Positions 50,818 to 62,041 of a stretch of DNA of 64,000 nt are shown here, one piece after another. The position numbers and the translations under genes were made by a program. Every line of letters starts with the position of its first letter. The first letter of the stretch is position 1. The notes below the pieces were generated by a model. It was not told where the DNA came from, did no database searches, and saw nothing but the letters and a program-made list of their open reading frames with translations. Origin of the DNA: QHVT01 sp036399015 (GTDB lineage: Bacteria; Acidobacteriota; Thermoanaerobaculia; Gp7-AA8); the NCBI GenBank assembly GCA_036399015.1, contig DASWNW010000093.1:156572-220571 (forward strand), in the 5' to 3' direction.

Positions 50818-52764
50818 TTGACCACTGAGGATCTCGTCGTACCGCAGCAGGTGCAGCTCGACTGGACGGCGGAGGACTCGTCCTCGCTCTACATGATCGA
50901 CCGGTGGGGAGGCGGGTACTTTCATGCCGCGCCCGGCGGCGAGATGACCGTCACCCCCCTGCAGAACAAGGGCATCGCCGTGCCGATCATCGACGTCGTG
51001 CGCGAGGCGCAGGTGATGAACCTCGCCACGCCGCTGCTGATCCGCTTTCAGGATCTCCTGCGCCACCGCGTCGAGACGCTGAACCGCGCCTTCCTGAAGG
51101 CGATCGCGGAGCACAACTACCGCGGCGAGTATCGCGGCGTCTTCCCGATCAAGGTGAACCAGCTCCGGGAGGTGGTCGAGGAGATCCTCGACGCCGGCCG
51201 CCCCTTCCACCACGGTGTGGAGGTCGGCTCGAAGCCGGAGATGTACGCCGGTCTCGCGGTGCACACCGACCCCGACTCGATCATCATCTGCAACGGCTAC
51301 AAGGACCGGGCGTACATCCGCACCGCGCTGATCGGCCGGAAGCTCGGCAAGAAGGTAATCCTGGTGGCCGAGAAGATCTCCGAGGTGGCGATGATCTGCA
51401 AGCTCGCCGCGGAGATGGGGGTGGAGCCCTGGATCGGCCTGCGCGTGCGTCTCCTCTCCAAGGGCGCCGGCAAGTGGGCCACCTCGGGCGGCGAGCATGC
51501 GAAGTTCGGCCTCTCCACCGCCGAGATCCTCGAGGCGATGGAGATCATGAACGACGCGAACATGTCGTCGGCGTTCAAGCTCCTGCACTTCCACATCGGC
51601 TCGCAGATCCCCGACATCCTGACCATCAAGCGCGCCGTCCGCGAGGCGGCGATGTACTACGCGAAGCTCTACAAGAGCGGCCACAAGCTCGAGTACGTCG
51701 ACGTCGGCGGCGGCCTGGCCATCGACTACGACGGCTCCCGCTCCACGTTCCACTCCTCCATGAACTACTCGGTCGAGGAGTACGCGAGCGACATCGTCTA
51801 CAACATCCTCGACGTCTGCGACGACGAGAAGGTGCCGCATCCGATCATCGTCTCCGAGTCGGGCCGCGCCACCGTCGCCCACCATTCCGTGCTGGTGGTG
51901 CAGGCGTTCGGCGCGATCGAGAAGACGCCGCTCGAGCCGCGCGAGATCCAGGCGCGCGACCATAAGCTCGTGCGCGAGCTGATCGACATCGACCAGAACC
52001 TCAGCCCCGAGAGCGTCAGCTCCGCCTGGCACGACCTCCAGCAGATCAAGGAGCAGGTGCAGACGATGTTCGAGCTCGGCCTGCTCGACCTCGACGTCAA
52101 GGCGCGCGTGGAGTCGCTCTACTGGCAGATCGCCGAGCGGATGCAGTCGATGGTCGGCGGGATGGAGCCGGAGGAGGTGCCGGAGGACGTCCGCAACCTC
52201 AACATCGAGCTGGCCGACCAGCACATCTGCAACTTCTCGGTGTTCCAGTCGCTGCTCGACCACTGGGCGCTCGGGCAGCTCTTCCCGATCGTCCCCATCC
52301 ACCGGCTGAACGAGAAGCCGCAGCTCGAGTCGACGCTGGTCGACATCACCTGCGACTCGGACGGCAAGGTCTCGAAGTACATCGACCTCAACGACGTGCG
52401 CGAGACGCTGCCGCTCCACGAGATCCGCGCCAACGAGCCCTACTTCCTCGGCATCTTCCTCACCGGCGCCTACCAGGACATCATGGGCGACATTCACAAC
52501 TTGTTCGGGCGGGTGAACGAGGTGCACGTCTTCCTCGACCCGGACGAAGAGGCCGGCTTCTACATCGAGGAGGAGATCCCCGGACAGCCGATCGGCGAGG
52601 TGCTGGCCATGACGCAGTGGGACTGGCGGGACCTCGAGAAGCGGATGAAGCAGCAGATCGACATCGCCATCAAGCAGGACCGCGTCAAGCCGAACGAAGG
52701 GATGCGCCTCCTGCAGGACTACGAGCGGGGCCTCAAAGATCAGACGTATTTGACGTTCGAGTGA
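50818..52764 (+). CDS. speA: biosynthetic arginine decarboxylase
   Basis: A 648-residue PLP-dependent decarboxylase making agmatine from arginine, the first step of one route to polyamines. PLP Lys112 is in RGVFPIKVNQLREV; other family motifs include HFHIGSQIPD, YVDVGGGLAIDYDG and the active-site Cys region VFLDPDEEAGF in the C-terminal part. Length and motif order match SpeA of E. coli type. Start codon is TTG at 50818; the hairpin repeat lies 44 bp upstream. No speB (agmatinase) gene follows. The arcA-arcC genes 9 kb downstream also use arginine. Confidence 0.94.
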   Translation: MTTEDLVVPQQVQLDWTAEDSSSLYMIDRWGGGYFHAAPGGEMTVTPLQNKGIAVPIIDVVREAQVMNLATPLLIRFQDLLRHRVETLNRAFLKAIAEHNYRGEYRGVFPIKVNQLREVVEEILDAGRPFHHGVEVGSKPEMYAGLAVHTDPDSIIICNGYKDRAYIRTALIGRKLGKKVILVAEKISEVAMICKLAAEMGVEPWIGLRVRLLSKGAGKWATSGGEHAKFGLSTAEILEAMEIMNDANMSSAFKLLHFHIGSQIPDILTIKRAVREAAMYYAKLYKSGHKLEYVDVGGGLAIDYDGSRSTFHSSMNYSVEEYASDIVYNILDVCDDEKVPHPIIVSESGRATVAHHSVLVVQAFGAIEKTPLEPREIQARDHKLVRELIDIDQNLSPESVSSAWHDLQQIKEQVQTMFELGLLDLDVKARVESLYWQIAERMQSMVGGMEPEEVPEDVRNLNIELADQHICNFSVFQSLLDHWALGQLFPIVPIHRLNEKPQLESTLVDITCDSDGKVSKYIDLNDVRETLPLHEIRANEPYFLGIFLTGAYQDIMGDIHNLFGRVNEVHVFLDPDEEAGFYIEEEIPGQPIGEVLAMTQWDWRDLEKRMKQQIDIAIKQDRVKPNEGMRLLQDYERGLKDQTYLTFE

Positions 52765-52766
52765 AT

Positions 52767-52863
52767 CGGTTCCTCGGAAGTTCCTCGGGTTCCTCGGAGT
52801 TCCTCGGCACGCCGCCGCCATCCCCTCCGAGGAACCCGAGGAACCCGAGAAACCCGAGGAACC
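52767..52863. repeat. microrepeat hairpin, GAGGAACC family, downstream of speA
   Basis: Left arm 52767-52807 has four GGTTCCTCGG-type units and right arm 52826-52863 four CGAGGAACC units around an 18-nt spacer. It begins 3 bp after the speA stop codon and has the same orientation as the upstream copy. Confidence 0.85.
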
Positions 52864-52928
52864 AAAACGGAATCCCCCCCTGTCAGAAATCGTTGTACGA
52901 AACGCCAATCAAACAGGAGACCAGACTC

Positions 52929-53867
52929 ATGCGTAGATCGTCCCTCGCGCTCAGCGCGCTCATGTTCCTCTTCATCGCGACGAACGCCTTCGCCGGCGCC
53001 GAGGCGCGCATGACGGGGAAGATCCTCGACGCCGTCACGAAGGAGCCCATCCCGAACGCGGTGCTCAACCTCAACGCCGTGTCCGGCAAGACGGTGAAGA
53101 ACCAGTTCAAGGGCCGCAAGGACGGCTCGTTTGCCCTGACCGTGCTCGACGGTACGTTGCGCTACAAGTTCACCATCACAGCGGACGGGTATGCGCCGTA
53201 CGAAGAGACGATCAAGATGACGATCGGTGAGGCGAATCACCGTGACTTCGAGCTGCAGAAGGCGGGCGCGGCGAGCCAGACCGTGCAGGCCGAGGTGCAG
53301 ATGCAGCAGGCGGCGGCTGACCCGGCCGTGACGGCCTACAACGAAGGCGCCGGCCTCATGAACAGCGGCGACGTCACCGGTGCGATCGCAAAGTTCGAGA
53401 CCGCCGTGGCGACCAAGCCCGACCTCGTCGCCGGCTGGATGGCGCTCGCGAAGGCGAACCTCCGCGCGAAGCAGCACCAGAAGGCGGTCGACGCCGCGAA
53501 GAAGGCGCTCACGTTCGACGAAGAGGACACCGACATGTGGAACATCCTCTTCCAGTCCTACACCGCCCTCGGCGACAAGGCCAACGCCGCGGCGGCGCAG
53601 AAGAAGCTGCCGGCGAACCCGACCCAGCTCTTCAACGAGGCGGCCCGCCTGATCAACCAGGGCAAGGACGCCGAGGCCGAGCCGCTGCTCGAGCAGGCGG
53701 TCGCCGCGGACGGCAAGTTCGCGATCGGCCACTACGAGCTGGGCATGGTCTACGCCCGCACCGGCAAGACGGCCGAGGCGCGCAAGTCCCTCGAGCGCTA
53801 CCTCGAGCTCGAGCCGAACGGCAAGGACGCCGCCACCGCGAAGGAAATGATCGGCTACCTGAAGTAA
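52929..53867 (+). CDS. exported TPR protein with carboxypeptidase-regulatory-like domain
   Basis: A 312-residue protein with a signal peptide (~1-23, ATNAFAG), a CarboxypepD_reg-like beta-sandwich (~28-105, GKILDAVTKEPIPNAVLNLNA, DGYAPYEETI) and four TPR repeats (AYNEGAGLMNSGDVTGAIAKFE; NLRAKQHQKAVDAAKKAL; LFNEAARLINQGKDAEAEPLLE; YELGMVYARTGKTAEARKSLE, each helical pair about 34 residues). An AGGAGA site lies 8 bp before the ATG at 52929; the longer upstream frame crosses speA and the repeat. It probably is a periplasmic scaffold in envelope biogenesis. Confidence 0.8.
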   Translation: MRRSSLALSALMFLFIATNAFAGAEARMTGKILDAVTKEPIPNAVLNLNAVSGKTVKNQFKGRKDGSFALTVLDGTLRYKFTITADGYAPYEETIKMTIGEANHRDFELQKAGAASQTVQAEVQMQQAAADPAVTAYNEGAGLMNSGDVTGAIAKFETAVATKPDLVAGWMALAKANLRAKQHQKAVDAAKKALTFDEEDTDMWNILFQSYTALGDKANAAAAQKKLPANPTQLFNEAARLINQGKDAEAEPLLEQAVAADGKFAIGHYELGMVYARTGKTAEARKSLERYLELEPNGKDAATAKEMIGYLK

Positions 53868-53885
53868 GCAAGACGCTACGAATCC

Positions 53886-53932
53886 CTCTGGAGTGCCGGG
53901 CTCTCAGCCCGGCATTTCTTTTTTTCGACGGG

Positions 53933-53954
<22 letters not shown>
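53886..53954. repeat. inverted pair of GGAG-type REP units; acts as terminator
   Basis: CTCTGGAG (53886-53893), hairpin GCCGGGCT-CTC-AGCCCGGC (53895-53913), T-rich linker ATTTCTTTTTTTT, hairpin CGACGGGCT-AAG-AGCCCGTCG (53926-53946) and CTCCAGAG (53947-53954). The first hairpin plus the T-run is a convincing intrinsic terminator for the TPR gene on the plus strand. The metH stop codon (53933-53935) lies inside the second hairpin. Confidence 0.85.
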
Positions 53955-57583
<3,629 letters not shown>

Positions 57584-57602
57584 CGTTTCTCCGGACAAAA
57601 AC

Positions 57603-57628
57603 AAAAAACCCCGCCACAAAGTGCGGGG
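57603..57628 (-). terminator. intrinsic terminator in the metH leader
   Basis: Read on the minus strand, CCCCGC (57628-57623) pairs with GCGGGG (57614-57609) and is followed by six T. It lies between the riboswitch-like motif and the metH start codon, 20 bp before the ATG, so it can act as the off-switch of metH attenuation. Confidence 0.75.
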
Positions 57629-57663
57629 CCGCTTGGAAGTCGAACAGGTCGACGACTGCCGGC

Positions 57664-57713
57664 TCTTTAGCTTTTTTTAACCTGGTTGCAAGCAGCCCGC
57701 AAATCGATCCAGG
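57664..57713 (-). promoter_or_regulatory. SAM-II-like riboswitch aptamer of metH
   Basis: On the minus strand the order CCTGG - ATC - GATTT - GCGGGCT - GCTTGCAA - CCAGG - TTAAAAAAA - GCTAAAG is seen. The P1 stem (CCTGG 57713-57709 / CCAGG 57685-57681), the GATTT and CTTGCA loop elements, TTAAA and the 3' GCTAAA match the conserved SAM-II (metA motif) pattern of Alphaproteobacteria, and loop GCTT can pair with AAGC to form the expected pseudoknot. It precedes metH and a terminator, so it should lower metH expression when S-adenosylmethionine is plentiful. Assigned by eye, without a covariance model. Confidence 0.6.
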
Positions 57714-57730
57714 TGACGCGAGTCAAACTA

Positions 57731-57736
57731 TATCAT
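57731..57736 (+). promoter_or_regulatory. TANNNT -10 box before the siroheme-decarboxylase-like gene
   Basis: TATCAT lies 9 nt before the ATG at 57746 without a ribosome site, fitting a leaderless message. It is divergent from the metH leader. Confidence 0.3.
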
Positions 57737-57745
57737 GGCCGCTGC

Positions 57746-58879
57746 ATGACCACTGCCACCGAGACCCCTATCGCCCATACCGACCCTCTGAACGCGCAGA
57801 TCCTCGCCGTCTCCGAGGACCGCATCCAGGGCTTCGTCCGCGACCCGTTCGGGCAGATCGCGGCGCAGGCGGGGCTCGACGTGGAGGTGGTGATGGAGCG
57901 CATCCGCGCCATGCTTCGCGGCGGCACGATTCGCCGCGTGCGGCAGACGCTCATGGCCACGAACCTGGCCGAGGGGGCGCTCGTCGCGTGGCAGTTCCCG
58001 AACGAAAAGCTGGACGAGGCCTTCGACTTCATGTTCCAGCAGGACCCCTTCTCCGGACACGTCGTCATCCGCTCGACCGACGCGGCGACGCCCGGCTCCA
58101 GCTACCGCCTCTGGACGACGGTGAAGGTGCCGCAGGGCTACTCGGTCGAGAAGCACTGCGCGTTTCTCGCCTCCCTCACCGGCGCCGAGCATTTCCGCGT
58201 CATGCCTGCCAAACGCATCTTCGCCCTCGGCGTCGGTCACGTGCGCCGCAAGGGGATGGAGCCGGGGTCGAAGTCGGACGAGCTGGCGGTCGTGAAGGAC
58301 ACCGCCAAGGTCGAGCTGTCGGATCTCGAATGGCAGGTGCTGACGGCGGTGAAGCGCGAGCTGACGCCCGACGAGGTGTCGCGCGATCTCTGGGAGCGTC
58401 GCGCCGCCGAGGCGGGCGTGCCGCTCGCGCAGTTCTTCGAGGTCGCCGAGAGCCTGAACGCCCGCGGCGTGGTCGGCCGCTTCTCGACGTTCCTCGAGCA
58501 TGTGAAGCCGGTTCAGGGCGAGCGCGTCACCCGCTTCAACGCCCTCTTCCACTGGGCCGTACCGCCGGGCCGCGAGCTGGAGGCGGGACGCGAAGTCGGC
58601 CGCTTCCACATCCTCACCCACTGCTACTGGCGCGAGGGCGGCCCCGAGTTCCGCAACGTGAACATCATGGCCGTCGCGCACGGCACTGAGAAGGAGCTCG
58701 TCCTCGCCCACAAGCGCGCCATCGACGAGCACCTCGAGTCGATCGGCATCCCGGTGACGTACACGAATGTCTTCTGGGGCGGCAGGAGCGAGATCAAGCC
58801 GAGCGAGATCGCGCCGGCGGCGTACGTTCAGTGGTGTGCGTCGCGTGGGGCGAATCCGGACGCGTTTCGCGAGAGCTGA
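57746..58879 (+). CDS. tandem AsnC/Lrp-type protein, siroheme-decarboxylase (AhbA/AhbB)-like
   Basis: A 377-residue protein made of two winged-helix plus AsnC-ligand-like halves. The first half has DPFGQIAAQAGLDVEVVMERIRAMLRGGTIRRV (core LDVEVVMERIRAMLRGG), the second LSDLEWQVLTAVKRELTPDEV and RFNALFHWAVPPGRELEAG, VGRFHILTHCYWREGGPEFRNVNIMAVAHG (core HILTHCYWREGG). The THCY...VAHG segment resembles the substrate-binding region of AhbB/NirD-type siroheme decarboxylases, which belong to the AsnC/Lrp superfamily. A metabolic-sensing or tetrapyrrole role is possible, but a plain transcription regulator cannot be excluded. It starts at ATG 57746; the stop overlaps the arm of a hairpin repeat. Confidence 0.55.
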   Translation: MTTATETPIAHTDPLNAQILAVSEDRIQGFVRDPFGQIAAQAGLDVEVVMERIRAMLRGGTIRRVRQTLMATNLAEGALVAWQFPNEKLDEAFDFMFQQDPFSGHVVIRSTDAATPGSSYRLWTTVKVPQGYSVEKHCAFLASLTGAEHFRVMPAKRIFALGVGHVRRKGMEPGSKSDELAVVKDTAKVELSDLEWQVLTAVKRELTPDEVSRDLWERRAAEAGVPLAQFFEVAESLNARGVVGRFSTFLEHVKPVQGERVTRFNALFHWAVPPGRELEAGREVGRFHILTHCYWREGGPEFRNVNIMAVAHGTEKELVLAHKRAIDEHLESIGIPVTYTNVFWGGRSEIKPSEIAPAAYVQWCASRGANPDAFRES

Positions 58880-58973
58880 GTCTCAGAGTCTCAAAGTCTC
58901 AGAGTCTCAAAGGTTCCGGTCTGCGAAGCCATCTTTGCGACTTTGCGACTCTGAGACTCTGCGACTCTCTCAG
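58878..58973. repeat. microrepeat hairpin, GACTCTGC family, between convergent genes
   Basis: Left arm 58878-58912 is GAGTCTCA/AAGTCTCA units; right arm 58933-58973 is TTGCGACT/CTGAGACT units complementary to them; spacer 20 nt. The stop codons of both flanking convergent genes lie in the outer ends of the arms (58877-58879 and 58970-58972). Same family as 28490-28582. Confidence 0.85.
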
Positions 58974-60583
58974 CTCGCGCTCTTAAACTCCACTCCCGGA
59001 TTCTCCTTCACCGCCAGCTCCAGTTCCCAGTCCGAGCTGAAGAGCACCACCGCCCGCCCCTCGGAATCGGTGGCGACGCGCGTGCGGGAGGGGAGGGTCA
59101 TGCGCGCGACCTCGTCGACGTCGCGGTCGACCCAGCGCGCCAGCTTGTAGGGCATCGTCGTCAGGGTGGTCTCGACACCGTATTCGGTCTCGAGGCGTGA
59201 CTGCAGCACTTCGAACTGCAGCTCGCCGACGACGGCGAGGATCGGCTCGGAGCGGAGGCCGTCGTGCACCACGAACACCTGCATCGCGCCCTCTTCCTCG
59301 AGCTGTTCGAGCCCCTTCTGGAACTGCTTCTGCCGCGTGACCTGCTTCGCGCGCAGTGTCGCGAAGTGCTCCGGGGCGAAGCGGGGGATGCGGTCGAACT
59401 CGACCGGCGTGCCGGAGGAGACGGCGTCGCCGATCTGGAAGAGGCCGGGGTTCACGAAGCCGATCACGTCGCCGGGATAGGCGCGGTCGATCGTCTCCCG
59501 CTCGCGCGCGAAGAGGCGGTGCGGGCGGGTCATGCGCACTTCGCGGCGGAGCCGCGCGTGCTGCACCGGCATGTCGCGCTCGAAGACGCCGGACGTGATG
59601 CGCATGAAGGCGAGCCGGTCGCGGTGCCGCTTGTCCATGTTCGCCTGGATCTTGAAGACGAAGCCGGTGAAGGTCTGCGAGACCGGCTCGAGCTCGAAGT
59701 CCTCGCCGTTCTGCTTCGCGTGGCGCGGCGACGGCGGCGGGGCAAACTCGATCACCGCGCGCAGGAACGGCTCGACGCCGAAGTTGTTCACCGCGCTCCC
59801 GAAGAAGACCGGGATCACGCGGCCGTACTCGAACTGCTTCCGGTCGAACGCCGCGCCGGCGCCCTCGAGGAGCTCGGCCGCGTCGCGCAGGTCCTGCCAC
59901 GCGGTCGGGCCGATCGCGTCGGCGAGGGTCGGGTCATCGAGGCCGCTGACGGTCATCGGGGCGACTGAGGCGCCGTGCTTCGTGCGCTCGAACCGGAGCA
60001 CCTGCTGATGGCGGAGGTCGAAGACCCCCTGGAACGTCGGGCCGTCGCCGATCGGCCAGTTCATCGGGACCGCGGAGACGTTCAGCTCCCGCTCGATCTC
60101 GCTGAGGAGCTCGAACGGGTCGCGCGCCGGCTGGTCGAGCTTGTTCACGAAGCAGAGGATGGGGATGTGCCGCATCCGGCAGACCTCGAAGAGCTTCCGG
60201 GTCTGCGGCTCGATACCCTTCGCGCCGTCCAGCACCATGACCGCGCTGTCCGTGGCCGCCAGCGTCCGGTACGTGTCCTCGGAGAAGTCCTGGTGGCCCG
60301 GGGTGTCGAGCAGGTTCAGCACCGAGCCGTCGTACTCGAACTGGAGGACGGTGGAGGTGATGGAGATGCCGCGGCTCTGCTCCATGGCCATCCAGTCGGA
60401 GGTGGTGTGGCGCTGCTGCTTGCGCGCCCGGACCGAGCCGGCCTCTTCGATGGCGCCGCCGTACAGGAGGAGCTTCTCGGTGAGCGTGGTCTTACCCGCG
60501 TCCGGGTGGGAAATGATCGCAAACGTCCGGCGGCGAGCCACTTCGCGGCTCAGCTCGTCGTCCTGGTGGGGAACTGCACTCAT
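58970..60583 (-). CDS. prfC: peptide chain release factor 3
   Basis: A 537-residue translational GTPase that ejects RF1/RF2 after termination. G motifs: ISHPDAGKTT (G1), RGISITST (G2), DTPGHQDFSEDT (G3), NKLDQPARDP (G4). The RF3-specific end FEVLQSRLETEYGVETTLTTMPYKLARWV (core LQSRLETEYGVE) is present, so it is not EF-G. The start is ATG at 60583. The final residues and stop lie in the hairpin repeat. It stands alone in its operon. Confidence 0.95.
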   Translation of the reverse strand: MSAVPHQDDELSREVARRRTFAIISHPDAGKTTLTEKLLLYGGAIEEAGSVRARKQQRHTTSDWMAMEQSRGISITSTVLQFEYDGSVLNLLDTPGHQDFSEDTYRTLAATDSAVMVLDGAKGIEPQTRKLFEVCRMRHIPILCFVNKLDQPARDPFELLSEIERELNVSAVPMNWPIGDGPTFQGVFDLRHQQVLRFERTKHGASVAPMTVSGLDDPTLADAIGPTAWQDLRDAAELLEGAGAAFDRKQFEYGRVIPVFFGSAVNNFGVEPFLRAVIEFAPPPSPRHAKQNGEDFELEPVSQTFTGFVFKIQANMDKRHRDRLAFMRITSGVFERDMPVQHARLRREVRMTRPHRLFARERETIDRAYPGDVIGFVNPGLFQIGDAVSSGTPVEFDRIPRFAPEHFATLRAKQVTRQKQFQKGLEQLEEEGAMQVFVVHDGLRSEPILAVVGELQFEVLQSRLETEYGVETTLTTMPYKLARWVDRDVDEVARMTLPSRTRVATDSEGRAVVLFSSDWELELAVKENPGVEFKSAS

Positions 60584-60717
60584 GCGCCCGCATCAACAGA
60601 GAGGGCAGGGAAAGATTCCGAGCTGCTGATGTGAGTTGACATCGCGCAGGAATAGTCTTAGATTTCGCTCGTGTTAGCTTGATATGAGTAGTAAGCACTA
60701 AGATAAAGGAGGCAGAC

Positions 60718-61152
60718 ATGACTCGTATCGTTCGTTTCCACAATCTCGAGCCCTTCTTCCGGTTCCCGTTCTTCCCTGAGGAGACGATGGCTCCGGCGGC
60801 TGCCTGGAACCCCGCGGTCGACGTCCTCGAAGAGAAGGACCGGATCGTCGTGAAGGTCGAGGCACCGGGCGTCGATGAGAAGGACCTCCGCCTGACGTTC
60901 GAGGACGGCGTCCTCACGGTGACGGGCGAGCGCCAGTTCGAGCGGAAGGACGGCAGCAACTACCACCGCATCGAGCGGGCGTACGGTTCCTTCACCCGGT
61001 CGTTCACGCTGCCGCGCTCGGTCGACGCGTCGCAGATCGTCGCCAACTACCGCAACGGCGTGCTGGAGATCGAGGTTCCGAAGAAAGAGGAGTCTCGTCC
61101 GAAGCAGATCGCGATCAACGTCAACAGCGCGAACAAGCAGTTGGACGCGTAA
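60718..61152 (+). CDS. small heat-shock protein Hsp20
   Basis: A 144-residue alpha-crystallin-type holdase chaperone: N-terminal aromatic region (VRFHNLEPFFRFPFFP), alpha-crystallin domain with VDVLEEKDRIVVKVEAPGV and the A-x-x-x-n-GVL motif NYRNGVLEIEVPK, and a short C-terminal tail with the I-x-I motif (IAINV). A strong AAAGGAGG site precedes the ATG. The upstream region contains AT-rich sequence with TTGATA and TAAGAT 14 bp apart, too close for a standard promoter. Heat-shock regulation is likely but the element was not identified. Confidence 0.92.
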   Translation: MTRIVRFHNLEPFFRFPFFPEETMAPAAAWNPAVDVLEEKDRIVVKVEAPGVDEKDLRLTFEDGVLTVTGERQFERKDGSNYHRIERAYGSFTRSFTLPRSVDASQIVANYRNGVLEIEVPKKEESRPKQIAINVNSANKQLDA

Positions 61153-61156
61153 GGTC

Positions 61157-61987
61157 TCACGGCCGGCCGCGGCGCACGAACAGCTTCCACTCGTTCGTGT
61201 AGCGCGGCTCGGCCGGGGCGAGCTGCCGCGCGGCGTTGTAGTGCAGTTCGGCCGCGCGGCGGTCTCCCATCGCCTCACACACCGTCCCCAGGTTGTAGCG
61301 CAGCGCCGCGGAGCGCCCGCCGGTCCGCAGCGCCTCCTCCCAGATCTTCCGCGCCTCCGCGAGGCGAGACGCCTCGATCATCGCGAATCCTTCCTCGAAC
61401 GCCGGCGCCTGCTGGTCGAGCCAGATCGACTCCCGCACCCGCCGCGGCGTGATCCGGTCGGCCGCGTCGCTCGCGGCATGGCGCGCCGCGCGTTCGACGG
61501 CTGCCTTCCGCTCCTCCTCCGTCACCGCATCAGCGCGCGGCGAGGTCGCGGCCCCGGTCGCATAGAAGGTGGAGCGGTACTTCATGAAGCGGTTCAGGAC
61601 GTCGATGCGGGCGGTGCAGATCGCCTCGACTGTCTCGTAGCGCTTCTTCACCTTGTTTCCCTCGAAGTCGCGCGCGCTCCCTTCGCCGGCGCGGACGCTG
61701 GTGTTGCAGGTGAGCGGCTTGACGTCGAGGTGCGCGTCGGCCGGCCCGGTGCTGAAGCGGACGTCGCGGGCACGGATGGTCTGCGAGCGGTTGAGGTCGC
61801 GCAGCAGCTCGTCGACGAAGACCTCGACCTGCTCCGGCTCACCTCGCGCCTGCACGAGGGCGATTTCCTCCGCGCCGCCGAGGTCGTGCTCCGGGGGGAG
61901 GATGCGGTCGAAGGCAATGCGCGGAGACAGCGCGAGCACCAGGGGTGCGAGGAACAACTGCAGCAGCACGGCAGAAAGCACGCGCAT
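61157..61987 (-). CDS. exported protein with TPR-like C-terminus, function unknown
   Basis: A 276-residue protein with a signal peptide (~1-20, LVLALS), an N-terminal part resembling lipoprotein-associated domains (HDLGGAEEIALVQARGEPEQVEVFVDELLRDL) and two TPR-like repeats at the end (ARKIWEEALRTGGRSAALRYNLGTVCEAMGDRRAAELHYNAARQL; core YNLGTVCEAMGDRRAAE). The frame continues upstream across arcA's start, but the ATG at 61987 carries the signal peptide. It converges with hsp20 (4 bp between stops) and diverges from arcA. No family with a known role was recognised. Confidence 0.6.
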   Translation of the reverse strand: MRVLSAVLLQLFLAPLVLALSPRIAFDRILPPEHDLGGAEEIALVQARGEPEQVEVFVDELLRDLNRSQTIRARDVRFSTGPADAHLDVKPLTCNTSVRAGEGSARDFEGNKVKKRYETVEAICTARIDVLNRFMKYRSTFYATGAATSPRADAVTEEERKAAVERAARHAASDAADRITPRRVRESIWLDQQAPAFEEGFAMIEASRLAEARKIWEEALRTGGRSAALRYNLGTVCEAMGDRRAAELHYNAARQLAPAEPRYTNEWKLFVRRGRP

Positions 61988-62025
61988 GGGCCCGGAGATC
62001 AATCTTACGACGAAGCGGGGGTTGA

Positions 62026-62031
62026 GTAGAA
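62026..62031 (+). promoter_or_regulatory. TANNNT -10 box 10 nt before arcA
   Basis: TAGAAT lies 10 nt before the arcA ATG; no ribosome site is present. A very short leader or leaderless transcript is expected. Confidence 0.3.
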
Positions 62032-62041
62032 TCTCGCCCGC

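Noticed and set aside
57600..57745. Cobalamin riboswitch for metH
   Set aside because: No B12-box-like sequence was found and the leader is too short; a SAM-II-like motif explains the conserved elements better.
60671..60710. HspR/HAIR operator or standard promoter before hsp20
   Set aside because: CTTGATA and ACTAAG half-sites do not match the HAIR spacing, and TTGATA/TAAGAT are only 14 bp apart.
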